Source: Trichaptum fuscoviolaceum
Taxonomy: Eukaryota > Basidiomycota > Agaricomycetes > Hymenochaetales > Trichaptaceae
Direction of reading: 5' to 3'
Assembly (NCBI GenBank): GCA_910574455.1
Contig: CAJSYZ010000010.1
Coordinates: 310,001 to 374,000 of the forward strand
DNA: 64,000 nucleotides
The translations under genes were made by a program, and so were the position numbers. Under the pieces are notes generated by a model. It did no database searches. It saw only the letters and a program-made list of their open reading frames with translations, and was not told the DNA's origin. Each line of letters starts with the position of its first letter. Positions within the stretch are counted from its first letter, which is position 1. Of the stretch, positions 30,355-42,228 are shown piece after piece.

Positions 30355-32520
30355 GTCATCCTTTTCTGATATTTGTTGTAATACTTCAATCATCTGCGCT
30401 GGATGCAGTTAGTTTCTAAATATTTCAGTGATTGATGGCTCACTGTACTATCATATGAAAGGCATCATTGGGGATAATAAATACATGTACTGCTCACAAA
30501 CTGAAGTCCGAAGCATAGCTATTATAGCGTCCGTGCAAAGCCACAAAGGTCCACTGAAGATGCTAGACCACGGCCGATGAGTCCATTGTCGGAAGGAAGG
30601 ATTCGCCTATGTTGTATTGCATCGTCACTGTCTCCCCAATCGACCGTTCCGGGTCTGATCGAGGCGCGACTGTCTCGTTCAAATTACCGAAGGAGGCTGA
30701 CGGACGAGCAGGCATGAACGCACTCAGCAATGTAGTTGACTCCGAGCGGCCTGAATTTGGTTGTATGACTGCCATCCGCATCGCTGACTTGGTCTTGTCC
30801 AGCGTGTCATCGCGTTCGGACTTCAAGGGTGCCAGGACACCGTTTAGGTTCAGGATGATTCGGCTTCCGACGACGCTGAAGCTTGCGCGTGTGACGGGCC
30901 TCGACCGAGAGAGAGAGGAGAAAAACAAAGTTGCAGATGTTCATCGCTGTGGAAAATGGGAAAGTAGGCATTTGTCAGCTATGTCGAGCTACCACAGGAT
31001 ATGGAAAGAGAATGAACCTAGCATAGCTGTGTAGTAGAGAAAACCGTCGCGTACGAGGACATCAAAAAGCCTCGTGTGGACAGTATTGTCTATACACAGT
31101 GCGCAATTTGGTCAGTCATCCATCTCGATATTTCTTAATTGAATGACTTACAGGCGCTTATGCACCGTCTGAGAGTTAAGATGAAAATGATTGTATCGAA
31201 CAGAATGATGGCGACCCATGCCGGTGTCGTCTCTGGCGTGTTGAATTCGACCAGTCCACTTGTGCATCCCAGGAGCGGTATAAGACTGTATAAAGAGTTG
31301 ATTAAAGACGCAAGATTTTAGGGCAAGGGAGTGAACTCACAAAGCGTTTGTATGGACTACACATCCGAGTCGTAGAAGTCAGCTACCTAGAAAAGATATT
31401 TACGACCATCCTGCTTACAATGATAGTCTTTCGACACCTTCGATAAGGTGACAAGCAAGATGAGATCAGCTACCTGTAGAGACACGTCGTGAGTTCACAG
31501 CTCTCCGGTCCGTCGAGAGGGAATGGATACTCACGAAGGTAGTTGCACCAAGGATCCACAGAATAGACTTTTTCCGACTCCACAACACTGACGTTCGCAA
31601 TATGATTACAGCTGTTGTAGTCGTAAGGATTAACATGTAGTCGTTGCTGACAGCAATTGGTAAAGTTTAATCGTACCTTGCAAAGGAATGAAGAAGATGA
31701 AAGAGCCCCTAGCGAGTGAAGCATTCAGTACCAAGACAATGGAAGAGTTAGAAAAGTTACAAACCATATCGCCAGGTATTGCTCGAAAACACAACTGTGC
31801 AGTGTTGTGTTAGCCAGACGTACTGCATCTAACAGTATCCATTATACGAACAACTTTAAACAGCTTGGATTGAGAAGGGAATTGACAACGACGATAACAA
31901 TTACACAGGCACTTACAGTTTCATTGATGTTCAAGTCAATATTAACTGCAAACCCGTAAAAAGAAGAAACAGTCAGCCTACAGCCTCTTTGATTAATCCG
32001 AATAGCCCACATATGAGCCAAAATATGGCCTCTGCTACAGGTGGATATCGTACCGCAAAGAATAGGAATTTCCCAAGGGACCATCTCGCTTTCCATACGA
32101 GCTCGACCTAAGCAAAGAATTAACTCACTGAAGTCGCAGGTAGAGAGCTTTAGTTTCACCTCGCTGTTGTGGATGTAAATTGTACTGGGGTGGTATAGAA
32201 AGAATAGTCTTTGCTTACTCTTCCAACGTTATCACAATGTCATAGACAAGAACGGTTACTGACGTAACTAGGTCTCGCGCGTTGTTATTCAGGTACCAAT
32301 ATGAATGTTCTTTTGCATACCGTCCACAAACTATTGTTCTCAGTCAGTTCGCAAGTAAGCCATGCGCAGACTGGAGCGTACCCGGATTGTCCATAGATCA
32401 TTTGCAGTCTGATAGAGTAGTTTTATAGCGTTGGCGATGGGGAAGTCGGTACCGGGTAGGCCATCCATGTCTTTTGGTGGCTCTAGCTAAAGGAAAAGTG
32501 GCATGGCGAAGAAGGCTCAT
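29735..32520 (+). repeat. Inverted segmental duplication, arm 1
   Basis: This stretch matches 61165-64000 in inverse orientation across gene X's 3' part, the X-Y spacer and the whole of gene Y including introns. Arm 1 position 29735 corresponds to base 64000, so the duplication continues beyond the window on that side. The matching ends near 32520 just before gene Y's start region upstream. Confidence 0.88.
30563..32468 (-). CDS. Gene Y: DUF6533-type multi-pass membrane protein, copy 1
   Basis: Starts at ATG 32468 (MDGLPGTDFPIANAIKLL) and ends at 30563. It has many short exons, aligned with the copy at 61209. Recognisable parts: TSVTVLVYDIVITLEE (the DUF6533 signature, minus strand near 32270), a following KLxWKARWSLGKFLFF-type segment, FAVNIDLNINE, an extracellular Cys-rich loop (SCNHIANVSVVESEKVYSVDPWC, 31560-31620), PAWVAIILFDTIIFILTL (31190-31250) and the closing SRASFSVVGSRIILNLNGV (30840-30890) with a hydrophilic tail. 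DUF6533 proteins are probable seven-helix membrane proteins of unknown function in Agaricomycetes. Exon edges are not all resolved; a micro-exon (TTTGTGGA) may follow exon 1. No clear inactivating change was seen. Confidence 0.68.
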
Positions 32521-34700
32521 AGACACCTGTATAAGTGAGAAAGCTAATGAGAGTCTAAAAACCACCAACGCATTATGATAGCGGCACTCACTGATCGGAG
32601 AAACTATGTTTTTCCTTACGAGGACTGACGCATCCCGGTGCATCCTGAAGCAGCCTAAGAGTTGCTTCGCTCGTCGGAAATCCGATCACCTCAGGTGATT
32701 TGATTAATCACGCGTCGTCAACGACGATACATGATTGTAGTGTCTCAGGATACAATCAACACAACAGAAGGCAAGGCAGGATAAGTACAAGTGCCATCAC
32801 GAGTTCATATCAGTACATCAGCAGACTCAACTTAACTGTTTGTGAATCAAATGCCATCTCATCGTCGTACATTATGGCATTGGTCAATAGAAATAGCACC
32901 TAAATTCTAATCATCATCTTCCAAAGGCCGGAAACTGCAAAACTCCACGGTGGTCTTGACGGTTGTCGCATTCCTTCCAGATGGCTTCAGAAGCTTAGAT
33001 GAGGTCGCGAACATGATGATGGCCTGTAGGCGCGTACAAGCCGGCGCAGCCATTCCCTCCAGAGGCAAGAAAACACGGGTCACACTAATGAGCTCTCATT
33101 GACGAGCTGTGCGCTGCAATGCATCTCATAAGACATTGAAGTACAGTTCCTCGGTGCTCATAATGTCGTGAGGTAAGCTAGATATTGTTACTCTCCATTC
33201 ACAGACGTCGTCGTGTCCTCTGCAGAAGCAGACGAGCTCCTGCGGTTTCTCGGGATTCCCGTACGCGCGCCGAGCGTGTCGCACGCAAAAAAACTCGTCA
33301 ACCCTTCAAGGAGCTGAAGTCGTACCACGCGGACGAGTGCATCTCCGCGCGAGGCGTTGAACCAACGAAAGATTTGCGCATGCCGAGACAGTCAGGGCGA
33401 ACGAGATGGTAGATGCGCGGCGGAAGGATAAGGCGCAGATAGGAGTCGCAGGAGGTATCGCAAATGCCGGCGGTGATGGTGGTGATGGGTCACGGTGAGA
33501 ATCAGGAAGTGCGTCAGACATGATACTGCGCAGTCTACGACTCCGAAATATCGCGGTGATCTGGTCGTTGAGATGCGGTAGTTGAGGAGTCGTTCATGAC
33601 TACGTAGGCTTGCTACTGCAAGCACAACAAATTAGCACATAAGGTCACTTGAGGCCATCAACAATCTGATAGAGCTTACTCGTCTTTTGGGTGATTGGAT
33701 AAAGTATCTACCAAAGGAGAAGGAAGATCTTCTTCCAATTCCTCGATGCACCGAAGATTGTCACCCGCGCTCATGACCATCCACACATGTTGCGGCCCGT
33801 GATTGCATTCCGGGCATTTTTGTTCACCTCAACCTGGCAAAGCTTACTGCATCCACTTTCACACCTTCATCAGGATTCCAGAATCTCGAGACCCGGCCTA
33901 CACGCGAGAATGCGAGGGTTATCGACAAAGCTGAGACTGCCGAGATCAATGGGCAACTCGAGCGGGAAATCACGTTTCAATCAAGTTGTTATTATCGACA
34001 AAATAGAAGCACGGCGGGTGAACAATCGATTACTCAGGCTGGACGCGATAATGGTTGAGGATGAAAAATTTTCAATAGCTTGAGTTACAGTTTCGGTAAC
34101 TCGAGTTCAAGTTGAGGCGGAGCTCAGACTTGTATGTACAAATAAAAAGCAGCACCCTAGTGCCCCTTACGGCCCAGACGTGCCAATGGCTGTGAATTGT
34201 AAGGAAGCTGTGAATCTTACAGTGCATTGTTGGAAATAAGCCAAGTATACCAAAAGGCCTTTACACAAATTCATATATTAAAATGGAGTTTCTGGGAGGA
34301 TGGTCCAGTCGATCGGCTCGGAAACCTGAGCTCCTGCCAGTGGACCCTGATAGCTATGATTCGAGTAGTAGCAGAACCGAGCAACCTGAAAGAGATAGAT
34401 AGAGGAAGAAAGCGGTTCTAAAGCTTGATATGGTGCACTTTAAGGTCGTCGAGCAACCGGTACCGAAATCCAACTCAATAATAGCTAGAGTCGGGTGTAA
34501 CAGTAGTACTAGTAACCGGTGCGAATGACGGAGGGAAAGAGGAAGGATAGTGCCAAGAGCGATGATTTATATGGGCTAGGTATTACCCGACACACACAGA
34601 CAAGACAGATTACATGCTGCCTACGTCTGACATACATGTCGAAATTGAAGAGTATACACCATAACTTCAAGATGCGGTCATACAGATAAATCCCTAATAC
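32521..34700. other. Intergenic, no supported gene
   Basis: Short ORFs only. 33195-33300 on plus reads SSAEADELLRFLGIPVRAPSVSHAKKL, which looks coding, but it stops and shifts frame within 40 codons, so at most a gene relic. 33880-34060 on minus (PLELPIDLGSLSFVDNP) is similar in quality. The start is the promoter side of gene Y. Confidence 0.35.
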
Positions 34701-37471
34701 TTAGAGTGCTTGATCGACGATGTGCAAAAGCTGCATTTCTTGCAGTATAGACGAGTATCTCAACTTGAACAACCCGCTCCCTCCTCCGGCATCAATATCA
34801 TTCACTACGCATTAGAAGCGTCAATCAGAGAAATGATAATGAAATGTCGAGACAATAAGGAGTACTCACGCCAGGAAGCGACTTTCATCCAGTTTTTGGC
34901 TCTAAGAATATCCCCAAGGGCGTTGAACGCCGCAACAATCTGTAGTGTAGTCATAACACATTGCTCCGGATTATGCGTTGGTCCCCTCATCGCGTCGACA
35001 GGCAGTCGGGATTGCTTCTGGGAAGGCCCAGAAGTGCTTTTGTCAGTAATCCTCAAGCCGATTACCTGTAGACTCTTCATCTCAGCTTCAATTGACGGAA
35101 TGCAATAGCTTAGGTCCCTCCTTGCGCGTTGCCCTAGTGCGCTCGCATAATTGTGATATGCAAGTGAGAGTGACGGTTTGGTTCCACACGAGCGTCGTTC
35201 AGGGGTGTCACTGTATGTCTTTCTAACTTGATCAAGCCTCTTCGCAGCTTCGTCAATGCTGACCTCCTTTGAAAGCCATCCCTTTAATATCTGCTCTCGT
35301 AGAGAACATGCAGACGTCCCATCCGCCCGGTCGGCAGCGCATTGGAGACAGGTGCACCGAAATTTCCAACGGGAAAGTTTGTCTCGTGCGGACAAAGGCC
35401 CGCTACCACCAATGTATTCAACTGTAATTTCCTCGCCTTGCTGAATAGGTCGCGTCGCTCTGAGGGTAATGACATCGCCAAAGAAAGTGCGACGTGCGGA
35501 GGGTAGGCAGGAGTGATTGCAGAACGAAGCTAAGCCATACAGGGCCATTCCGACTTCCGAAGAATCCGCGTCGCTTGGCTTAAATCTAGCAGGGCCGATT
35601 TTCTCCACAGAGAATGCATTGTAGGATGCAGCTCCCTCGATGCGCAAAATGTCGATATTGACTTCGGGCTTGAGCGGATGCTTTAAGTAAGATGTGGTCT
35701 TAGACACTGCTGGGACAAAAGTCTGGGGAGACGGGCCTTCTGGTCCAGCGTACATACTCTGAACCAATGCTGCGAGTTGTTCATCGTCCCACATCTTTTG
35801 AGCAATAGCAGCTATAATGGCAGGCCTATCGCGCCCCGTCACTTCGTTCGTAAGTAGATTCAGAGACTTGAAGACTTCCGCCTTGTGCCTTGGGTTATCT
35901 TCCGTATAATAGGATGCGATTGGCTTAGATGCTAGCTTTAGGCTAATCAGGAACTTGATTCGACGAGCTCTGTTGGCTTTACTCACAAGAAGTTCTCCAA
36001 GCTTCACTTCACGGGTGGCAAATAACCCCCGGATGCAGCCATCATCTCCTTCCCGCACCTCTACTTGCCCGCAATAGTCTGCGATGTCCGGCCGGGAACG
36101 TTCTTGTAGCGACTCCCGATAGAGACCACACCAATCGAATTGTCCTGAATCCCTCTCTCGCAGCCGCGACCTCGCCTTGGCTTTCCACTCTGCACAGTCT
36201 TTGTCTTCAGGTAGTCTATCTGCGTATTCAATTGAGCACTCGTAGTCGTTCATATAGTAACTCGACTTTGCCGCCCGAAAGATCGCTTTACGCAATAGAT
36301 TCGTGTCTTCTATCCCAGCTTCGATGGCTCGCGTAGCATCATATAGAGCAGAGTTGTACCATCCGAGACGTATGTAGGCTTCGCTCCGATTTAAACGCAT
36401 GATAACGGAATCCTCGTCGAGTTTCAAGCCGTCTGTGTAACAAACTGCCGCGGCTAACCAATTCTGCGCCTTGAACTCTCGGGAACCCTTCAGACGACAT
36501 TCATCCACTGACGCTGGAGGACGCGGAATTCTTGGGATGGTTCCTCCAGACCATTTAATGGTTTGTAGAAGTCCGTCGTCGGAGGCAACGGGGACGATGT
36601 CTGAAGGAGCATCAACACGGATCATGGGATTATCACCGCGCGCGGAGAATTTATAGGTAGGCTCCCTTATCGCCCAGACGCTGCCTTTAGAGAAGATAGG
36701 ATGCATAGCGTCAGCCTTAGACTGGAATGCAGTTGGGTAATTATAAATTGAGAGCATTGTTGCGCAGCCCTCCGGGTCCTCAAAGATGAAGTTGATAGAG
36801 TTTATTTTCGCTGAAAACCAACGAGTCAATAATTCACGTCACTTTAGCACCTCTGAAACTAAAGGGCGTGGACCGGACTTACATATCTCACTGACAACTC
36901 TCCCCAAGAAATAGTATCCCTACAGATGAACTCAGTGAAAATCTTCTCTACAGCAGAGACGACATTCTGCACCTTATGAGTTTTTCGGACGAACATGTCT
37001 CGCAGGCTTACTAGACGTTTCGTAAGTAAGTCAAATCTTCTCGCTGCAGTCAATCAATTACTTACTTCTCTTTAAATCACTTAACCCCGTTTGAGAATAG
37101 CTCCAGGGCATTCCAATGATGGTTTGCTTCACCTCAACACCCGGACCGTCCTCTTCTTTATACACCTGAAAGCCACGCAGAAGTTCTTCCTTTCTCCGAG
37201 TCGGAGCCTTCACTGGCGACTGTCCGCGCTCCTTGTGGTTGGTGGCAATTAGCATCTTCAACTGCCGCTCCATATCCGAGAGGGTGCCGTCAGTCGATGA
37301 AGACCCTCCTAACGTCTGGGACGCCCGCCCTCCTTCGGCATTTGAGTCACGCAACATACGCTCCATGAGGTTAGGATCTTTCAAGAAAGGTTCAGAGAAT
37401 TCCTGAGGTATGCCCATCGAGGCTAATGTTTTCGCGAGGGTGTCTATATCGAGTCCCTTGGGAGGCGCCAT
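34701..37471 (-). CDS. SET-domain protein with TPR region
   Basis: Proposed exons: 37471-37066, 37010-36883, about 36810-34870 and 34804-34701. The last intron (34805-34869, GTGAGT...GCGTAG) restores a frame ending at 34701. The 22-nt GTAAGT-CAG gap at 37044-37065 is too short for an intron; the TCTAG acceptor at 37011 gives 55 nt and LRDMFVRKTHK, a motif seen in fungal TPR/SET proteins. After a beta-rich N-terminal domain come TPR-like helices (ECRLKGSREFKAQNWLAAAVCYTDGL), then SET parts: VREGDDGCIRGLFATREVKLGELL, the cofactor motif FCNHSCLPS, ITVEYIGG, and the post-SET CTCLQC. It is probably a SMYD-like lysine methyltransferase acting in cytosol or nucleus. The exon 2-3 junction is not in frame with the strong GTAAGT donor (see findings). 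Confidence 0.75.
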
Positions 37472-38035
37472 GTTTGCCGGCAAAGAGAATCGAAGCGGAC
37501 GATGAGATCGCAGTCCTCTAACTCCTGGGTTATATACTGAATGAATCCGCGTTCCAGTCCACGAGGCGAGTCCCAGCAAGACCCTAAACGCTGCGGGCGC
37601 TACTTTTTGTAGTCAGCTGGCTGAATAAAAAAAGTTGCTGTGGAAGCAAACCTTATAACACAGTATAAGAAGCATAAATGGCGGATCTTCGTCCTTATCG
37701 AGGGATGGCATCAAAACAGCATAGTGACTCGGGAAAAGAGGGCGTTCATTTAGCCCACTATGCATCTTGAACTCTAAAGGACGGCATCATCAGCGAGCAC
37801 AATGATTACACAGCACAAGATAACCCAGTTTACCCAAAACGATCTTCATGTCCTACACAAATTACTGCCGCACGCAAGCCCATTACTGGGCGGCTTAGAA
37901 ATACATACATAAATTATATTACAAACCATGATTGTACATTCATTAGATACAGTACATCCGTTACTAGAAGACAGCCGGAAAGTAAACAAAGTAAGAAAAG
38001 ACGAAAGATATAATTCAAAGACAAACAATGTTTTC
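37472..38035. other. Intergenic
   Basis: The spacer holds the promoter of the SET gene and the 3' end of the transcription factor gene. No other feature is seen. Confidence 0.4.
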
Positions 38036-41000
38036 TTAGAAATGCGCATGACGTTGTGATTCAGTGTTCAGCGAAGCAATCATATCGAAGAGATCGCGAT
38101 CCTCGCCATCGCTCGTAAAGTCCATATCCCCGTATGTATTATACAAGCCTGGTTGCCCCGATCCAAGAACTCCATGACTTCCGTGTCCACCAGCGAAAGC
38201 TTGATGGTGCGAGCCATAACCCATATACTGCATTCCAAATGCAGAGGGACCAGCAAAAGCCATATTTGAACCCCCATTGACTGCGGTGTCAGAACCCTGT
38301 CCTAGTCCGCTTCCCATCGCGTTCATCCCCATCCCGAAGCTCATACTGTTCATTGATTCGAGCCCGCCTGCGCCTCCAAGACCGGTTGGGTCAAAAAGTC
38401 CTAGTCCAGGCATGATGGCGTCCATGTTTATCTCTGCATTATATATAAAACTGAAATCATTGTCGTCAGCTGTGTGCGTCGCCGCATCGATGTTGCCCAT
38501 CTGATGGTCCTGGTCGTCCGCGCTCACATACTGCGAATCAGACGATTCGTCGTCCGTCGCCGTCGAGAACCGCGCGTGGTGAGGTTCCGTAGAATTACCT
38601 TGGTGTCCGTGTCCGTGTCCATGTCCATGTCCGAAGTTAAAGCCAGAGACACCGTGAAGGAAATTGGCGTACGCGGGGAACATTTGGTCATTGTCTGTAC
38701 TCGGTGAGTCAACGATCGATGCATGGTTTGGGTGAGGGTGGGCGTGGGACAAGAAATAAGGGAAGGCGTCAGATGCACCATCTGGATGAGGAATGAAGGC
38801 CTTGACTTCCTCAGTCTCACTCCCACCCGGTACACTCAATTCCTCAGAGCTCTGCACAACATGAACGTCAGGCGGCACGCCCGTTTCTGGTGTCTGCGCC
38901 GACGCAGACCCACTATCAGCCGTCGCCGCCGCGTTCGAAACTTCGCCCGCATTCGGTAACTTCACCGTGACCGTCGCCTTCCTCTTCCTTCTCCCAGACT
39001 TCTTCGTCGCTCCGCCCTCCAGAATCTTACGCTGATCGCGCACGAGCCGCTCGAATGTGTCCGCAATCCGGAGTGCGCATTCCCAGCTCAGCCCGCTCTC
39101 GCGGAGGATGCCTACGAGTTCCTGAACCTGATCGAGCGCAGTGGACTGCGCGACTGTCGCTGGGCGTCGACCCATCGATGCTTGGAGTGCTTGGAGTATA
39201 TAGATTGTGCCGGAGGAGAATGCGCACTGAATGAGGGTAATTGGCGCGAAGCGGACCGTGCCGTATGTTTTTCGCCATAGGCGGAGGATGGTAAGGATCT
39301 CGCGAGCGGCTAAATTGCAGCGCTGTTGACAACAATTGTTCATGACCATCAGTACGAAAACTCTACACCCATTTTTCTAACACATACCCCAACGCTGAAG
39401 CTTAGGTCTACAGTATGCATCCTTTGCCTCTGATAGAATGGCCGATGAAGAAGAATGAGAAGCCACCAATACGCGAGGTGCATCATCAATTTATGCGGAA
39501 GTGCACTCGCTTCGTTCGAAGGCGTGAGTTTGAGCTCATTAGGAAGGTCTTCGCGCCAAGCAACAAGCTCAATGTCAATATCAGCCACCAATAACTTGAT
39601 CTCTGTCCCTCCTTCTGAAGTCGCTAGACGGTTCCTGAGATTTCCTTCCGTCAGTAAACCGGTGAGATGTAAAGAGATTAATACATACATCAAATCCATG
39701 ATCCTCCGGCTGATCTTCATGAGCTGGCAGCTCCACAAAAAGACTGTGAATGTCCTACATTGATGAATGCCCATCCTCGCATTTCTATCTTCCTCGGTCT
39801 CCATTTCCTTTTCCCCTTCCTGCTGTATTGCACCTGCGTTAGCGCCAGCACCGTCCACATTGGCGCCGTTCGCATTCGCCGCACTCCGACTGCGCCATGT
39901 CATCCAGTCCAGCCTCTCGCCCACGTTCTCCGCAACGTCCAAAAGCCCAAACGGGTCGTCCATCCGCCCTCCACTGCCCAGCGGGATGCCAAACTCGCGC
40001 CCAACATACAAGCTCCAGCACGCATCCTGCGCGCAGCCCATGTGGAAGCACCACGCGCGGTCCCACATCTGCTGCGGCCTCAGCCGTCCACTCAGCATCA
40101 GGTGCGTACAATCCGCACCGAGGCCAAGTGCCTGCTCGAGCCGCGCGGACATCCCGAAGTACAGGAAACCCAGCGTCTGCTGGCCCTTGCCGCTAAAGTA
40201 CGACGCGAGCATTCCGAGCGCCTGCACGGCGCACACGGAGGGCCGTGAACATTCAGCCTCGACGTACGCTTTGGCCTCCTTAGCGAACCGCGCGCGCGTC
40301 TCCGATTTGCGTACCTCTGGGTCGGAGGAGAAGGCGGTAGCGACGGCGAGGAGGGAGTTGTGTAAAAACGGCGAATAGTGGGTGAGTCGTGGAGGGGGTG
40401 ACGATGTTGAGTGCAGAAAAGTATGCATGTCGCGCAGGAAGTACTCAGGTATGATACGCATACACCAAGAGGAGAAAAATAGAAACAATCGATCGAGTAG
40501 TCTGCAAAACATGATACTCCTGAGTTACTATACACAACAAAACCAATGGATCAATCACATACACATCGTGTTCCTTCCTCGTTAGAGGTATATCCTTCGG
40601 CAACCACCTGTTCCAGCACTCACTCTGACAAGCGCACCCTTTGTCCACCTCGCCTTCACCCTCAACGGGGTCTGCAATTAACAACACATGCCTCGCTGTC
40701 CGCACAGGGCTCGGTTCCTTCGAAACCATCCTCTCCTTCACTCGCCCCTTCCCCTTCCCCCCGCTCTTCCTCTTCTTCTTACCGAGCTCCCGGTCCCGCT
40801 CTCGCTCGCCACCCGACCTCCCGCGACTGGAGTTGCGGCTCTTGTCCTTCGGGACGATAAACCGGCCCGACGCCGTCGTCCCACTCGAGTTGGCGCGCGA
40901 GCGCGGGCGGGCGTGTTTATCCTTGTTGCTGCTGCTGTGAAAATGGGAGGAAGAAGAGAGGTTGCCGCCCGAAGAGGGAGGGCGAGCGTGAGACGACGAA

Positions 41001-42228
41001 GAGCGTTTTCGACGCACGTTGCGTACCGTTCGCGCTGATGTGCGCCTGCGAAGCCGAAAGACAGACGTCAGGCCGTAGAGTTGGAAACCGTCGTATTCGC
41101 TCTGCAAATGGAAGTAAGCAAGTATAATTTTAAGTACTCAAAGGCAAACGCACGAAAAGGGTCTTGTTCGGAGCCACCAACGCCTTGTCCAAGTTATCAT
41201 CACTGTTTGAATCGCTGCTATCCTCAAACGGACCGCCATCGTCGCTCCGGCTCGCACTGCTGCTCTCGTCGCCGTCACTGTCATAGTCGGAGTCCGTGTA
41301 CTCGTCGTCGTCCATGCCCATGCCCATGCCCTCGCCGAAGAATGGGTCTCGCCGCGGGATGGCGTGCGAGGTGGACGGCACAGGATGCTTTGGGCGGTGG
41401 TGCGCCTGCGGGCGCTGGCTCTGGCCCTGCCCCGACGCCTCATCGATACTCGCCATGTGTACGTCTGGGTAGGCACTATGCAGCGCTGGGTGCGTTTGGC
41501 TCTGTCCTTGGAATTGGGCTTGCGCGTGTACATGGCCTCCGCCGCTCCCATTTCCCGAAACATGGCCATGCCCATTCCCATGCGTTCCATGAACAACAGC
41601 CGACGAAGACGAGTACACATCCAGGTCCGACTGCTCGGACGACGACGGGAAGAGGAGGGACGCCCTGCTCGCGCTCGGGCTCTCTTTCGGGATGAAGCTG
41701 TCGCTGGAGGTCTGCGTAGGCGGCGACATCACCCCACCGCCACCGGCAGGGGTTGGAGAGACCGTCGCAGAGACGCGGATGCGCAGGGCATCGAGTTCAG
41801 CTTTGAGTGCGTCTACCTCTGCACGCAGGACGCCGTTCTGATGGCGGAGCGCCTGCTCGTGGTGTCGCGTCAGTGCTTTGCGGTTGTCTTCGACCCATAC
41901 ACACTAGGGACCATGAGATGCCATCAGATGTGTGTATACGAATACAGAAAATGGAATAAAACGCACGTCATGCCCTGTCTTCAAACATCGGTCGCATACA
42001 GGCTTGCCTTCGCATTTTGTCTTCCTGTTCCGTTAATTTCGCTCGTTAACACAAAGCGCTCGCGGGTTAAAGACAAAATACGCACGCTTTTTTGCACTGG
42101 TTGCACGCATGTCGGGTATACTTGCTCACCACGATGCGCTTTGCCTTTGTACGTCCCGGGCCGGGCCCGCCCTGGTCGCTCGCCGCCGTTTGGCCTGGAA
42201 TGGGAGGCATTCCGGTCTGGCCTGTCAT
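38036..42228 (-). CDS. Zn2Cys6 transcription factor with fungal_trans domain
   Basis: One large gene: exons 42228-42086, 42024-41967, 41903-41154, 41101-40563, 40501-39388 (with a likely 54-nt intron at about 39645-39698) and 39322-38036; all junctions are in phase, giving about 1,278 residues. The zinc cluster is at residues 42-68: CNQCKKAKTKC then CEGKPVCDRC and a last Cys, matching CX2CX6CX5CX2CX6C. A coiled dimerisation part (VLRAEVDALKAELDAL) follows. Long acidic Ser/Asp and basic linkers lead to the middle-homology domain (WLPKDIPLTRKEHD, SSWCMRIIPEYFLRDM, SARLEQALGLG, WDRAWCFHMGCAQDACWSLYVGR). The C-terminus is Gly/His/Met-rich with an HGHGHGHGH run, probably an activation region. It is similar in layout to XlnR/NirA-type regulators; targets are unknown. 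It is nuclear. Confidence 0.88.

Noticed and set aside
37044..37065. A 22-nt intron in the SET gene
   Set aside because: Far shorter than all other introns here; the 55-nt alternative ending at 37011 fits in phase and restores a family motif.
39767..40378. 203-codon plus ORF inside the transcription factor gene
   Set aside because: Antisense of a conserved fungal_trans exon; its composition follows from GC-rich codons on the other strand.
38036..42228. Two or more separate genes
   Set aside because: The parts join by in-phase GT-AG introns and make one complete Zn2Cys6/fungal_trans protein.
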